Made by a program: the position numbers and the translations under genes | In this document: in pieces, positions 12,501 through 24,546 of the stretch | Position numbering within the stretch: position 1 is the stretch's first letter | Layout: each line of letters begins with the position of its first letter | Assembly: GCA_013398055.1 (NCBI GenBank) | Contig: VZRS01000306.1 | Location: 378,374-442,373 of the forward strand | Length of the DNA: 64,000 bases | Reading direction: 5' to 3' | From: Ifrita kowaldi | Taxonomy: Eukaryota; Chordata; Aves; Passeriformes; Cinclosomatidae | The notes under the pieces: model-generated | Databases searched by the model: none | Told to the model about the DNA's origin: nothing | Seen by the model: the letters and a program-made list of their open reading frames with translations, nothing else

Positions 12501-14535
12501 AGGAGCCAGGAGAAAATAAAAACAAGTGACAGCTGACTCTTGAGGACTTTTGTAGGGGGTGAGGAGGGGGAGAGAGGGCGAGGAGGGAGGGAGAGACCTA
12601 CAAATACTGGGGGAAGGGCAGAGCGCAGCCCAGGAGCCTTCTGCAGCAGCAGATGGAGAGGGAAGCTACCGCTGATTCCTGCAGAGTCAGGGAAGGAGAG
12701 AGACAGCATTGCACCGAGGTGATCACATGAATAGGGAATGAAGGCGCAGAACAAAGAAGGGGTTTTGGGGAGAGGGAGCGGGAATTCTTCACAGGATCCC
12801 CAGAGCTGGGGCATCCCGGCGCGATGCCCCGGGGTGCTACGGTGGGGGCAAACCTGCAGGGGAGCTTGGGCACAGCCAGCTGAGGCTGCTGCAGGACAGT
12901 CAGTGCGAGCAGAGGAGCGATAGAGGAGACATTTGTGCAGTTACTAAGGGGTGAAGCTCACTAAGACCCCAGAGAAGAGCTGATTCCTCAGATCAGGACC
13001 CAAGCACATGGTGGGAAGGGAAGTCTGAATTCCCTTGCTCTGAGCTCAGGGTCTTTCTCTGACCTGCTGCAGGATGAACCGCGGAGGCTGTGAATAAGTG
13101 CTGCCTGTCTTTCCGCTGGTCCTGAGGTCCCCGATGGGCCGGCAATGATTGTTATGACAGTCATTCTCGATGTGATTGGCACCTCCCGGTTAGATCAAGG
13201 TCACTGTAAGAACACATCTTTTCATTAAAATGGCCGAGAGCCTGTCAATGACCACAGGCCATGGCTAATTAAGGGAGGACCCAACGCCCCCCCAGGAGTC
13301 AGTAATCAGGGCTGATGCCGAGCCACCTACCCTAAAGGGAGCCGGCAGAGCGATCCTGCCCCCAGCGCCCGTGCGTGCAGGGACGACATACCCAGCCCCG
13401 GCACGCCGGGCCACCCACCATCCTCACTGCTGCCACACCAGAGCAGGAGAATCACCTTCTGTCACACAGCTCACAGGAGGCACAGCAGCATCCCGGGCAC
13501 CTGCAGATGGCCCTTGTGTCCAGCTAGGTCATGGATCCTTAAAAGGGAAAGAGTGGATGACAACAGACTCTTTACAGTGCAATCAGGTGCACATTTGAGC
13601 GACAAAGACGCATAAGCAAGCTTTAGATTTGAAGAAAATCCTTTTACAAAAATGTATAAATGTGACCACAGTGTAATAATAACTAATTCCTGGGACAGTA
13701 TGAGGTTGTCTCTGTGCAGAACTTAGCAAAGATGACAAGGTCTTCTTAGGAAAGGTCATGATGGGAATGGGTTCACACTTCTAGGATAAATTTTCAGCTC
13801 AAACTCCAAGGCAGGTGGGATGCAATACACTGACCAAAGAATTTTTTGGTGTCATGCACTATGGTGAAGCCATACATTTCCAGAGATTCTACCCATAATT
13901 TGGATAGTACCTCCCCATGGTCTTAGTTTGGCTGAATAGCTTATTAAAAAAAGTCAGTTTCTTCTCCAATTAAAAAAATATATATATATGTATTTCTTGA
14001 AAATTGAGGGAAACAGGTTTTTTTCCAAAGGCAGCTGTGTGTCTCAGTTCTATGTTACAGCACTGCCATCCAGATTTCTTCCTAGGGCTCTCTTATTTAT
14101 TTTCCCACCACTGAATAATAGTGGGGGAGTTCCTCATTGTGGAAAAATGGGCCTCTAGGCTGCCTCCAGACTGCCACAAATATCATCCATTTACTTTTAC
14201 CATCAAGCCAGTGTCTCCAAGCCATACTGCCTTGTGTTCTCTTGTGGCCAGACTCCTCCCCGTTCAACACCATTTGTACCTTTCAGTCAGGTTGTGCTAA
14301 TCTCAAGAGATCCATGTGAGCCTCTTGCAAATGTAGTTCCACACAAGTTTGTTTGCTGATGAGCTTTCCTGTGTCTTGGCAAAATGTTTCCACTTCGTGT
14401 CCAGCTCAGAATAAAAAGACATTTTGGAATTATTGTTGTGTCCAGGTGTGCCTTCCTTGTTTTTTGTCTGTGGAGGCCCTGCCCAACTTCCATTTAGAGA
14501 TTAAAGAGAATCAGTTACTGGAATTTGGCAACAGG
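9546..14535. other. Intergenic DNA, no gene seen
   Basis: AT-rich to about 11.6 kb, then a GC-richer block (about 11.9-13.5 kb) with long but unrelated open frames on both strands, a (CCA)n run at 12122-12140 and a G-quadruplex motif at 12555-12591. The 13130-13290 stretch has TAATTA-type homeodomain cores in moderately GC-rich single-copy DNA. Nothing codes for a protein I recognise. Confidence 0.6.
12555..12591 (+). other. G-quadruplex motif
   Basis: Five G runs of three or more (GGGGG, GGGGG, GGG, GGG, GGG) with loops of 6, 6, 6 and 1 bases, which meets the usual G3+N1-7 rule. Confidence 0.75.
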
Positions 14536-14841
14536 TAGGTTATAGAATAGGACAAGGGGGAATGGCTTTAAACTGACAGAGGGCAGGTTTAGATTAGATA
14601 CTAGGAAAAAATTCTTCACTGTGAGGGTGGTGAAACATTGGACCAGGGTGTCCAGAGAAGCTATGGATGCCCCATCCCTGGAAGTGCTCAAGGCCAGGTT
14701 GGATGGGGCCTTGAGCAACCTGGTCTATTGGAATGCATCCCTGCTCTTGGTAGGGGCATTCAAACTAGGTGATCTTTAAAGTCTTTTCCAACCCAAACCA
14801 TTCTAGGATTCTATATGAAGCCTATTCTGTGATTCTATGGC
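14536..14841 (+). mobile_element. CR1 LINE, 5'-truncated 3' end
   Basis: Typical avian CR1 tail: a block like aggaaaaaattcttcac, then ccatccctggaagtgctcaa, ggccaggttggatggggcct, gatctttaaagtc, ccaacccaaaccattcta, and imperfect octamers (attctagg, attctgtg, attctatg) at the 3' end. Only about 300 bp remain, with scattered differences from the consensus as I remember it, so this is an inactive old copy. It is the clearest transposon in the window and the main evidence for a bird. Confidence 0.9.
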
Positions 14842-15710
14842 ATCACACATTTCTGGCCCACTGAATATGGGAAAGAAGTTTGACTTCATAAACACCATCT
14901 GATACACCTTCAATGGGCTCCTGGTAGAGAAGGAGAGGGAAGCTCAATCCCCTCCCCCCAATTTGTTCTCAGGCTAAATAAATGCATTTCAGCCTTCCCT
15001 GCAGTTTCTTCCAGCTACTGTGGTTTGCAACTTAGATATTAGGCCCTACACCTGAAGATAGTTTTGTAGAATATCCAGTCCAGCTGGGACCTATTGCTTG
15101 GCACAAGGTTAATAATGACAAAAGTGATGTTTAATTTTGACTGTGATTGCGGGTGAGTGGCAAAAGACACAGCAGGGACTTGCTCCCTTGCTCAAAGAGA
15201 TGTGCTTTCCAATATAACTTTTTAAAAGTGTGTTTTAAATAATTTTTTTTAATTGCTGTGAAAACAAGGTAAGCCATGTGTAATTGAGTCGGCATCTCAC
15301 TCTGATCTGTAACTGCCTAATCCAGGCCAGGACTTCAAGAAACCCATTACAGTGACACTAGGCACCCACTGTGAGAGTCAGTCTGGGAGCTAGACAGCTA
15401 GGAAAAACTACAGCTTTGGTCTGTGTCCAGCAGCCTAAATAAAAAGTTTCCTTTCCATGCTTTGCATTCATCACAAAAGAGCACTAGCTACCTCTTTTAT
15501 ACAGTAAATATGCACTGCCACAGAAACATATCACATTAAAGTCACACTGGTAGAAGCTCAAGCACAGGATGTTAAAAATGAGGTATTATAATTATGTTAT
15601 CTCAGATGAATTTCTCCTTTTTAATGACACATGGTATTCATGCAGAAATGTCAATCCCAAGCATACAAAGAGTGTGTGTTGCTTTCTCCTCTCCCCAGTA
15701 AAGCATCATA

Positions 15711-15751
15711 GAGTTGGCTTTAGAAAAATAAGAGTTGGCCTTAGAAAAAAT
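15711..15751 (+). repeat. 21-bp tandem duplication
   Basis: gagttggctttagaaaaata and gagttggccttagaaaaaat lie head to tail with a 21-bp period and two differences. Confidence 0.85.
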
Positions 15752-15784
15752 TCTTTTGGTATAAATGTATATGTTCATGTATAT

Positions 15785-15786
<2 letters not shown>

Positions 15787-15816
<30 letters not shown>
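15787..15816 (+). repeat. (GT)15 microsatellite
   Basis: Fifteen uninterrupted GT units. Confidence 0.97.
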
Positions 15817-15819
<3 letters not shown>

Positions 15820-18254
15820 ATTGTGATTGTTTATTTAGTTTTCATTGTTCATTTGCACTTTGATGATGCTCAGTGTTCTTTTCACAAAAGTGTGGATGCT
15901 AAAACAGATTTTTCTGTTATTCATGAGACTCCAGAGGCTTGGGCTTAAGTAAAGTATCAAATGTTACACGTTCATGATGAGGTACAAGACCAGCCAACAT
16001 TAATAACATTTTACAAGATAAATGACATATTCTAAGCCAGCAAAGAAAATATACCTTGAAAACACAACTCACCTGAAATACCCCTGTGTTACCATTACTA
16101 GGAACTGAACAGCTGCACCTCTTGACTTCAGTATTAACAGTGCTTTTCTGATAGTTTGCTATGCACTCAATCTTTGTGGCTGTTTAAAAAAGAGAGAGAG
16201 AAAATCGAGCACTGAAGTTCAGAACTCTCAGAGGGGAATACAGTGGGGAGTAGCAAATTTTGAGCAGTGCTAATTCCCATGCTGCTAATTGGACAGAGGC
16301 CATTTCCCGCATGCTAAAGTCAAACAGGACAGGAGCATATGGGCTTTCAGAGAGGGAGTTGGGTCTTTGCAATGGAAAGGAAAACACACACTAAAAAACC
16401 ACCTTAGAAGCCCCACAGAATATTGGTGATTGCAAAGAAATTACAGACAAATTACAAACTTAAAAGCTATATGCACAGATGCTGCTCCTATTGCCTCTGG
16501 GAGAACTGTGCCTTTGAAAAGATCGTGCTTGTTCCTTGGGGATATGCCATTTTCAGTGCCCAATATTCTCCCTTGGCCTTACTGTTAAAGGGAATAGGGT
16601 TTGATTTGTTTTCTTTATTAATTTTTAATTATTTTTCACTTTATCTGCATTTCTTATAGGTTTCAATGGCAGGATGAGATCCTCATTGGTAAGCTTTCCT
16701 GAGAGAAGCCAGTGTAGTTCTCACGGGCTGAAGGAGGGTTGCCAGCTCTGTAATGTCACAGAGGGGACAGACCTGCCCTACAAGGCTGAAAGTCTTAGGA
16801 GTCTGCATCAGTCAGCCACAGAGCCTTTTATTCAGCTGTGTCATATTCAGGCAAGCAAAACATTTATCATCAATAGAAACCGTATCAGGACAAGTATCAA
16901 ACATTACCTGCTCTTCTTTAAACATGTTATATCCAAGCACAAAAGAGTTGAATAATTATTTTAGGACAGGCGTAGGGAGGTAACGCCTCAGGGATGTGAC
17001 AGGGCTGGGATCCTAGGGGTGAGGGAGATGCTCTTGGAGGAGATCCTGATTGGCTCACTTCCCTGTATTTTCCTGCAAAGAAACTGGTGTAGGGCAGGGT
17101 CAAAACCAGGGCACTAACAGAGCATCATTCTGATCTATTGTGGCACGGATGGTGACGGTCCAAAAGAGTTTATTTCCTTCTATTAGCTGCTAATCAGAGA
17201 TGCCTCTTTTACTTTGTTTGACAGTTTATTCTGCCTACAGCAGTCTCTCCTACACAACACCCTGCCAAAAACAGATGCACAGAAGGTGCTGTGCAGGGAC
17301 TGAGCATGGAAAATTTCAGCTGCCAGAGTGGGTGGTTTAAAAAGTCAACGGCCACGGAACAGAGGGACACAATGGCTCTCATGATGGAGCCAGTCACAAC
17401 GGGCAGCACAAGCAGCAGCATCCCCATTAGAGGAGTGAACCTGCTGCATCTCCATCCAGCTTCTGCCTGCAGCCACAGCTGCCGGCTGACCGCCTGGTTT
17501 AGCTGCTGCTGGGACTCCCTCAGTGGCTGTCACACCTGCTCTGCCCTCCCTTGGAAAGCTGCCAGAGGAGAGAGCAGACAAAGGACGAGCAGCACAGCTG
17601 GAGCTGCTGGAAGCTGCACGCTACCCGGGTTGGTTTAGCGCTCGCCCAACACCCCTCTTCCGTAGGAAGCCTCTTTCCTGCCGCTGAGTTCGGCTCTTCA
17701 AGCTCCCTCGTGCTTATCCCTTGCCGTCGTTTTTAAGGCATTACTGCAGAATTCCTTTGTGTTTTTCAGTATTATTATCGCTGCTTCTCACCGGGCTAGC
17801 CGCTGCAGACCGTACATCTTCATTGCTGGCTGTGCCCCCAAAGCCCATTTAGGCGGCCTGCCTTGGTGCCCGCACTTGTTTCAATGGCCCAGGACAGCGG
17901 GGCCCTGCTGGACCACATGGGCACCAGAGCAGCAGAGAAGGGGTTAATAAAGGGTTTAATACCAAGAGGCCACACAGCAAAGCCCAAGTTAGGGCCAGCT
18001 GCACCCCTCCCCCCAGCCTCCATCGTGCTGTAGGAGACCTGGCAGGGATGTAGCACTCAAGTGCTTCTTTCCCCACTTCCCTCCTGCCCCACTTGTGTGA
18101 TGTAAAGCAATCCTTTTGTTTCCTCTTTAAGACACTAGCCTCAGGGGCCATTACAGGGAAAAAAAGGTAGCTGAGGCTCTTTTATCTGAAGGAATCCATT
18201 AGGAGGAGGGGGTCTTTTCCTTCCTGCATGCCCAGGGAGCAGCTCCTGCCTTTG

Positions 18255-18362
18255 CACTGCTCCGGGGACATCTCGTTGCTCCATGGTCACCTCCTCCCTG
18301 TTCCAGGGACATCACATCATTGCTCCAAGGACATCTCCTCACTGCACCATGGCCTCCTCCTT
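18255..18362 (+). repeat. Degenerate minisatellite, about 22-bp unit, about five copies
   Basis: Units of the form tgctccggggacatctc, tgctccatggtcacctcctc, tgttccagggacatcacatc, tgctccaaggacatctcctc and tgcaccatggcctcctcc follow each other. The same period shows in the translation as repeated LLHGHLL/HHCSKDISSLHHG-like phrases. Confidence 0.75.
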
Positions 18363-21300
18363 GCAGCTCATGGCCAGCTTCTCATCCCAACCCAAAAATG
18401 GGTCAAACAGTGTCACTATGCAGAAAGCATGAGCCTGCTGTTCAGAGCTCCCTCAGCTGAAAGGGGAAGGAGGATGTGTTTTTAAATACACCCCAGTGTA
18501 ACAGATTGGCTTTCTCTTTGCTGACATTTTGGGTGACTGAGGGGTATTTACTGCTCTGGCATGTCTTTGTGGCTATAGAAAGCAGAAACTCATTCTTCCT
18601 CTGTTTATTCTTGCACCGAAAGCAGCAGGCCCTGTGCATTTGCAAGATTCCAGGACCTGAGCCTTTAAATAAAACCCCGATATTTTGATACTCTTAATAA
18701 ACTTGAAACCACTGAAATAATAATAAATGAAAAAAAAATATGACAGGGAAACTAATTAGGTAGTGAGGGGGAGGCGTTCTTTTTGAGCATACCCTTTGCA
18801 CTTCCCCAAATCGGGAATCACAGAACAAACATTTGTGCTGTACAGTGCATGCCACCAGGACCCACAAGGACCTACCTTAGGCTAATATAAATTGCCTGAG
18901 TTCCAGGAAGGCATTAGCAGCAGATAGGAGCCTGCTCCAACCTCACCGGAGACCAAGCAGCCGTGGTCAGCCCAGAGCCAAACCAAGCCCGCCAGCCCAA
19001 CTGGGTGTATTTACCCAGGCTTGGTGTTAACTGCTAACACCATTATGTCGCTTTACCGCAGATAGGAGCTGGCTTGCACAGCAGTGATTCAGAAGACAAG
19101 CAGGGCGAGGACACAGAAATAATCCTAGCTAAATACAGTGTTCAGCACAAAAGATGCAGATTAGGATAGAAAAGGTGCCAGCGTGCCTCGCTCCTGTTCA
19201 GGTTGTGAGATATTGGATGCGTTTGAAAGCCCTTACTCAGCACCTGCCTGTATTCATGCATGGGGAAGCACCTCTGGAAGCTTTCCCCGTAAGCACAGTC
19301 ATGATGGGCACCACCAAATAGTTAAAAATAGAAGGAATAAATGAGAGCAGCTGCCAGGCCCATGGTGGGAGCATGCATGTGAGCAGAAATGCATGTGAGC
19401 CCTCAGCTGGAGCTGGTGTGAGCAGGAGCGTTACCACGTCTCCCTGTCAAAGTCACCGGGGAGAGAAATGCTGGTGGGCTGGCAGCAGGGGATCACTTCC
19501 CTGGGCCCTGCCCTGCTCTGCCCTGCACTGCCCTGCCTTATGGTGGCTTTAGGAGGGAGGCATAGGGTGAGGGAAGGAAGGAAGTACAGGCTTCCCTCTC
19601 CATTTTGGTTGCTTTAGAAAATGTGGGGTCTTAGGGAAAGCCATAGGGGAGGTTCACAGTCTGGTCTTCAAAAATCAATGGTTGTACATGCCTTGAACGC
19701 ACACACTCAAGCTCCAAAATATTTCAAGTTCACCCAACAGGCCAAGAGAATAAAAAAATAAATGTAGGAGGACTCCTGCCAGGGAATACACATGGGAAGG
19801 CCAGTGTCTCAGCTGCTGCCCGTTCTGACAGGTCTCCCTTTGCTGTCTCGTAAACGTCCTCCCCACTCGCCATATGTCACACATACCCTCCCTGGACTCA
19901 CCAACACAATTACGCTGGACCTCGGCACAGCCAGGGGACAACATCACTTTCCGTCAGTTCAGCACTGTTGTTGTGGCTGGGGAGATGAGTGACCCCCAGC
20001 TAGTTCTGTCACAGCCAACAGAGAGTGGGAACAGGGTTGATTCCAGTTGCTCGAGGCAAGACAAGCAGAAACACAAAGGTAGCAGGAACAGCACTGGTGT
20101 GAAAAATATTTAAACGTATGATATTGTAGAAGTGACCTCCTTCACTGTGATGATGCTACTTCAGCACAGGCTAGTGCCACAAAAGCAAGTGAAGATATGT
20201 GTTGTCTGCTGGTAGGACAGCACATGAGCACTGACCTAAGCAGCCCCTCTGGTAGGGCTCAGGCACCAGGATCCACAGCTCAGGTCTGGTGTCCCACTGT
20301 GCAAACTCATCAGCAAAGTGTCTACACCAATCTAAGCAGATTTCCACAGGGAGAGGGTCCTACTGCAGGTGTATATTTTGTATTAGGGTTTTGTGCCAAG
20401 GAATAAGGTGCAGGAGGGGGGAGGCAGGTGGCTCACACACGCCCTACCTGCACCAACAGCCTGGTGGGAAGCAGGGACCAGCGAGCATGTAGGGCGCAGG
20501 ACAGACCCCGAGCACGTCCAGCGATGCCTGCAAAGATGTGTAAAAAGCAGCCTGATTTCCAAGCCTGGGCATACCCCTGTGGATTTCCTTCAAGGAAGGA
20601 AAGTGACTAGCAAGCCCATAGCTGCCTGGTAATGAGACATCCTGGCTGCACACTTCTCAGAGCTGTGCTGCCAGCCCCTCAGTGCTTCAGGGCGCTGTGG
20701 CTGAGCATGACACCACCACTGCCACGAAGTGGGTGTCTGCTGGCATGGCAGAAACTCACCGCTCAGCCACGGAGCCACATCTGGTGCTGGAGGTAGCGTA
20801 GGTGTCTTGCTCATCCTAGGCTGGTGTTCCCAGCAGGGCTGGTGAGCAAACAGAGGCTTATTGCCTCCAGTCAGGGAGGATGGTTGCTCAGGCCTGCCTG
20901 GCATTGTGCTCAGCCATGTAGGTATGTGCTCCTCGAACCGTGCAAGTCAGGCTGATAAGAGCCAGGGAGAACTGCAAGGAATTACATTTTGAAGACAGTT
21001 AATACAAATAAAACAGGTCATCTTTAGGAGAATTGCAAACAAGGCTTGTCTTTCTCTTCCTGGAGAGTCACTGCCAACACTGAGAAACTGTCCTAACAAA
21101 GAGCTCCCATGAGACAGTGGAGGGATGTGATGGAAGCCCCACCATTTGAGATGTGATTGACTGGACAAAACATTGAAAATATGACGGGTCCAGAGCTGCC
21201 AGAAAAATACATCAGAGCTGATCTCATCTATGACAAGTGTATTATGTACTTATGGATGGATCTATACAATACCCCACATGTGACCCAGGGTCACAGGCAT

Positions 21301-24300
21301 AAAACAGTGGGAGTCACTATAAACACACTTATAATTATTTGGGAAATTCTTCTCTTCCTTCCGTTCATTAAAGAATATTATTTTGTTTCTCTTTCCACTA
21401 CTTTACTCACAAAGAATTTGAACCTCAGCAGATTAGGGTTTGCAGAACTTTGTGGGGTTTGGATAAGACTTTAAAATTCAAGCCACTTACTGGAGGAATC
21501 TGCTCTGCCAAGATGTGGAGAAAATGCACTCCTTATCCTTGGGAATTGCTTCTATATCTCATTGGTGTGCAAACAATAAACAACACTAAGGGTGATGTTT
21601 CTGACAGTCCTTGGAGACTCATGAGCAGGATTTATGCTGGGTGCCTGTTACACATTGCTGTCACAGTCCTGTTGCTTCATGTGCAATTATACTCGATCTT
21701 GGGAAGGTGCACCTGGCATTTTTGCCAAACACTGCTCTGTGCAGAGGCCATATGAAGATGATGCTGTGTGAAGGGATAGGGAATTTTTTTCATCTGCTCC
21801 CTGCCCCAGTTACAAGCATTTCCTGGGGCAGAGGCCAGACATACTGGGGAAAAGCGCTCAGGCTGTCCAGTTAGCCTAGGTGGTGGACTGGCACACCTTG
21901 GCATATAAAAAATGACCAACACCCAGAATTTGTTTCACCCAGCATGTGTCAGCCTGTCTGGGTATCAGCTCTGGAGTCTGACCTCGGAGGCTCCCAACCC
22001 TCATGAGAACATCATGCTCCTTCTGCTGTGGTGCCCTCGGGTGCAAGTGCCCAGGGCTGAGGTGGCCTGCGAGAGGCAGGTGGGCTTTCCTCAGCCCTTC
22101 CTCAGCCACTTCACCTTTGCACTCACAGAGGCAGGAAAGTTGTTCCCAGTCCGATCTCCAGGCACTGCAGCAGCTGGGGCTGGACTGCCTTGACCTAGAC
22201 TTTATGTCATTCATTTCTCCTCCACTGGGAAATGGCTCTCTGAGGCCTTGGACATCTGCTGCTGCTTGCCCAGGCTGCAGTGCTGATTATTGGAGCTGGC
22301 ATGGGTTCAAGAATGGACTACAATATTTTATTGTGCCACTGCTGGTTTTCTGAAACCTACCCCAGAGGCTAGGAGGATGGGTGGATAGGGAAGAGGTAGG
22401 TGGACATGGTTCTCCGTATCTCTGTAGTGTGGGCGGGAGGATTCCCATTCCCAAGTGTGTTGCAGCCGAAGTGCCAGTCTCCAATGGGAAGGGCATTTTG
22501 CTTGCACTTGGCAAGTGGCTGTGTGAGGGGAACACATCACTGGGAAAGGGGGAGAGGATGTTTTCCTTGGCTTGGCTGGGGAGGGCTGGAGGCAGGATTG
22601 GTAAGAAATCCTCCTGACAGGCAGAAAAGTAGGCAAGGCAGGGAAATAGGAAAACCAGGAAAGTTCAAACAGGAAGGCAACATCAACAGGCAAGCAGCGT
22701 AACAGAGGTCACCTGTTGGAAAAGCTCCAGGAAAGTTCTCACTTATTCAGGGAGTCAAGATTGTGTTGAGTCCAAGTCTATTAGGAAATTAATCAGGTGC
22801 GCTGAGTGGGAGGTGCCTGCCTCCATCTTACCCTCAAAAATACTTTGGATAGTGTCTCACAGCTACTGCCCTGAAAGGCCAAGAAACTCATTGCAAATTC
22901 CTATGTGATGCCCGGGACAGCAGTGCCCTCAGCCAGGAGTGATTTGTCAGCAGGCAGACAGGGAATGGCAGTAAAGGAGCCACGGACTCCTCCCTAATAC
23001 AAGAGGGGAGATTTTTCCCAGCAGGATCTTGACAAGCCCAGCAAACAACCCAACAGCACACCACTGAGGCCGTGTCAGTCCGCAGCCTCTCATCTCTTAC
23101 ACACCGTGGGGACAGAGCCCTCATCTTTTGTGGGTGTTTCCTGAGCCCTGACCGGGTAAAACCTGAGGGACACGAGATGGACCTGTAAAGACCATTGCTG
23201 GGAGAAGAGCGGCTGCATCCACAAGACGGAGAAGAAGGGCTGGGACTATAAGAGCTCACCCCATGAACACCACTGCAAACACCACGCCAGAGCATCAAGG
23301 TCTCCATTAGGTGGTTTCCCAAGGCTTTACAGCACAGCTATAAAACTGTGTGCTGGGACAAAAGTTGGCAGCATGGGAACCAAGTTGTGGCGTCATTTTT
23401 CCTCTGCAGATTTGCCTCAGCCATTTCTCAGCCCGCACCCTGCTGAAGAACTGAGCTGGAGTGATTACATTTGAGCACTGCAAGGGCGAAAAAACCTGCA
23501 TGTGCAAGGAGAGGTAGAGAAGAATCCAGTGCAGGATCGGCATTACCGAGCTGTCTTGTGCCTCTGGGATTGCTCCGCACTGAAAGAAGACAATAAATAA
23601 CAGTGACTGATGGCGGTAGCAGCATGCCCTGCGCAGAGGGCTCTGTGGAGGATGCCAGCGGCATCCGCAGGCACAGGGTCCTGCAGGCAGGATGGTGGTT
23701 TGCGGTGCCCAGGTGGTGCCCAGCCCCACGCTCTGTGGGCAAGCTCTACCGCCTCCCACAGAAGCAAATTAATGCCTCTCCTCCCTCCCTCCCCCCCTGC
23801 TTCCCACCCGCTCCTCGCACCACCTCAGTGGCCACCGGGGAGGGAGCCCGGGGGGCGCCCGGTGGCGCAGGGACACAGGTGCCTGTCACCTGCTCCCGGC
23901 GCCAGCTGCGGTAGAGGAGGATGGGGCCGAGCAGCCTGGTCTCCCTCATCCGCTTTCCCTGCCTGACTGGGGGAGGGTCTGGGCCCCGCAAGAGGGGAAA
24001 TAGTTTTCTAAAAACCACAGCCATTTGCAAAGAGGATCGGGTGGAGTATTTGAAATTGCTTGAAATCGTTTTTTAAAATAAAAAAGAAGAAAAGGAAGCA
24101 GAGCTGCAGTGTTCCAGGTGGGGAGCAACAGGACAGCAGCCCCAGGGTCAGCAAACTGCAGTGGCAGGAGATGGACCGACCTGCCAAGGCCACATGGTGA
24201 CATTGCCACAGCGGTTTGCACCCTCTGACATCCCCTGGGCTGCAGGGTCGCCACCTCCCCCAAAGCTGTGTCACTCCAGACAGTGCCCCAGCACAGGGGC

Positions 24301-24527
24301 AAGCAGGGCTTCCTATCTCTGTGGTTCATGGTGGGTTTGGAAACCAACACCTCACTGGCACCTCCCCCGGCCTCCTGCTTCTCCCCGTCCAACTTCAGCT
24401 CCCTTCCCCTGAAATCGAGTTAAGGGAGGCCTGGGCTTTTCCTTTTGCCCAGATGAGGTGGGGGGTGCTGCGGGGGAGGGGTTGCTATAATTGGATCACT
24501 CGCCGTGTGACTAATCACAGCGCTGGT

Positions 24528-24546
24528 AACCACAGTGACTGTGGTT
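24528..24546. promoter_or_regulatory. Paired inverted RUNX-like sites
   Basis: AACCACA-GTGAC-TGTGGTT: two TGTGGT cores facing each other across 5 bp, perfect over 7 bp each. RUNX proteins bind TGTGGT. No target gene can be assigned from the sequence. Confidence 0.4.
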
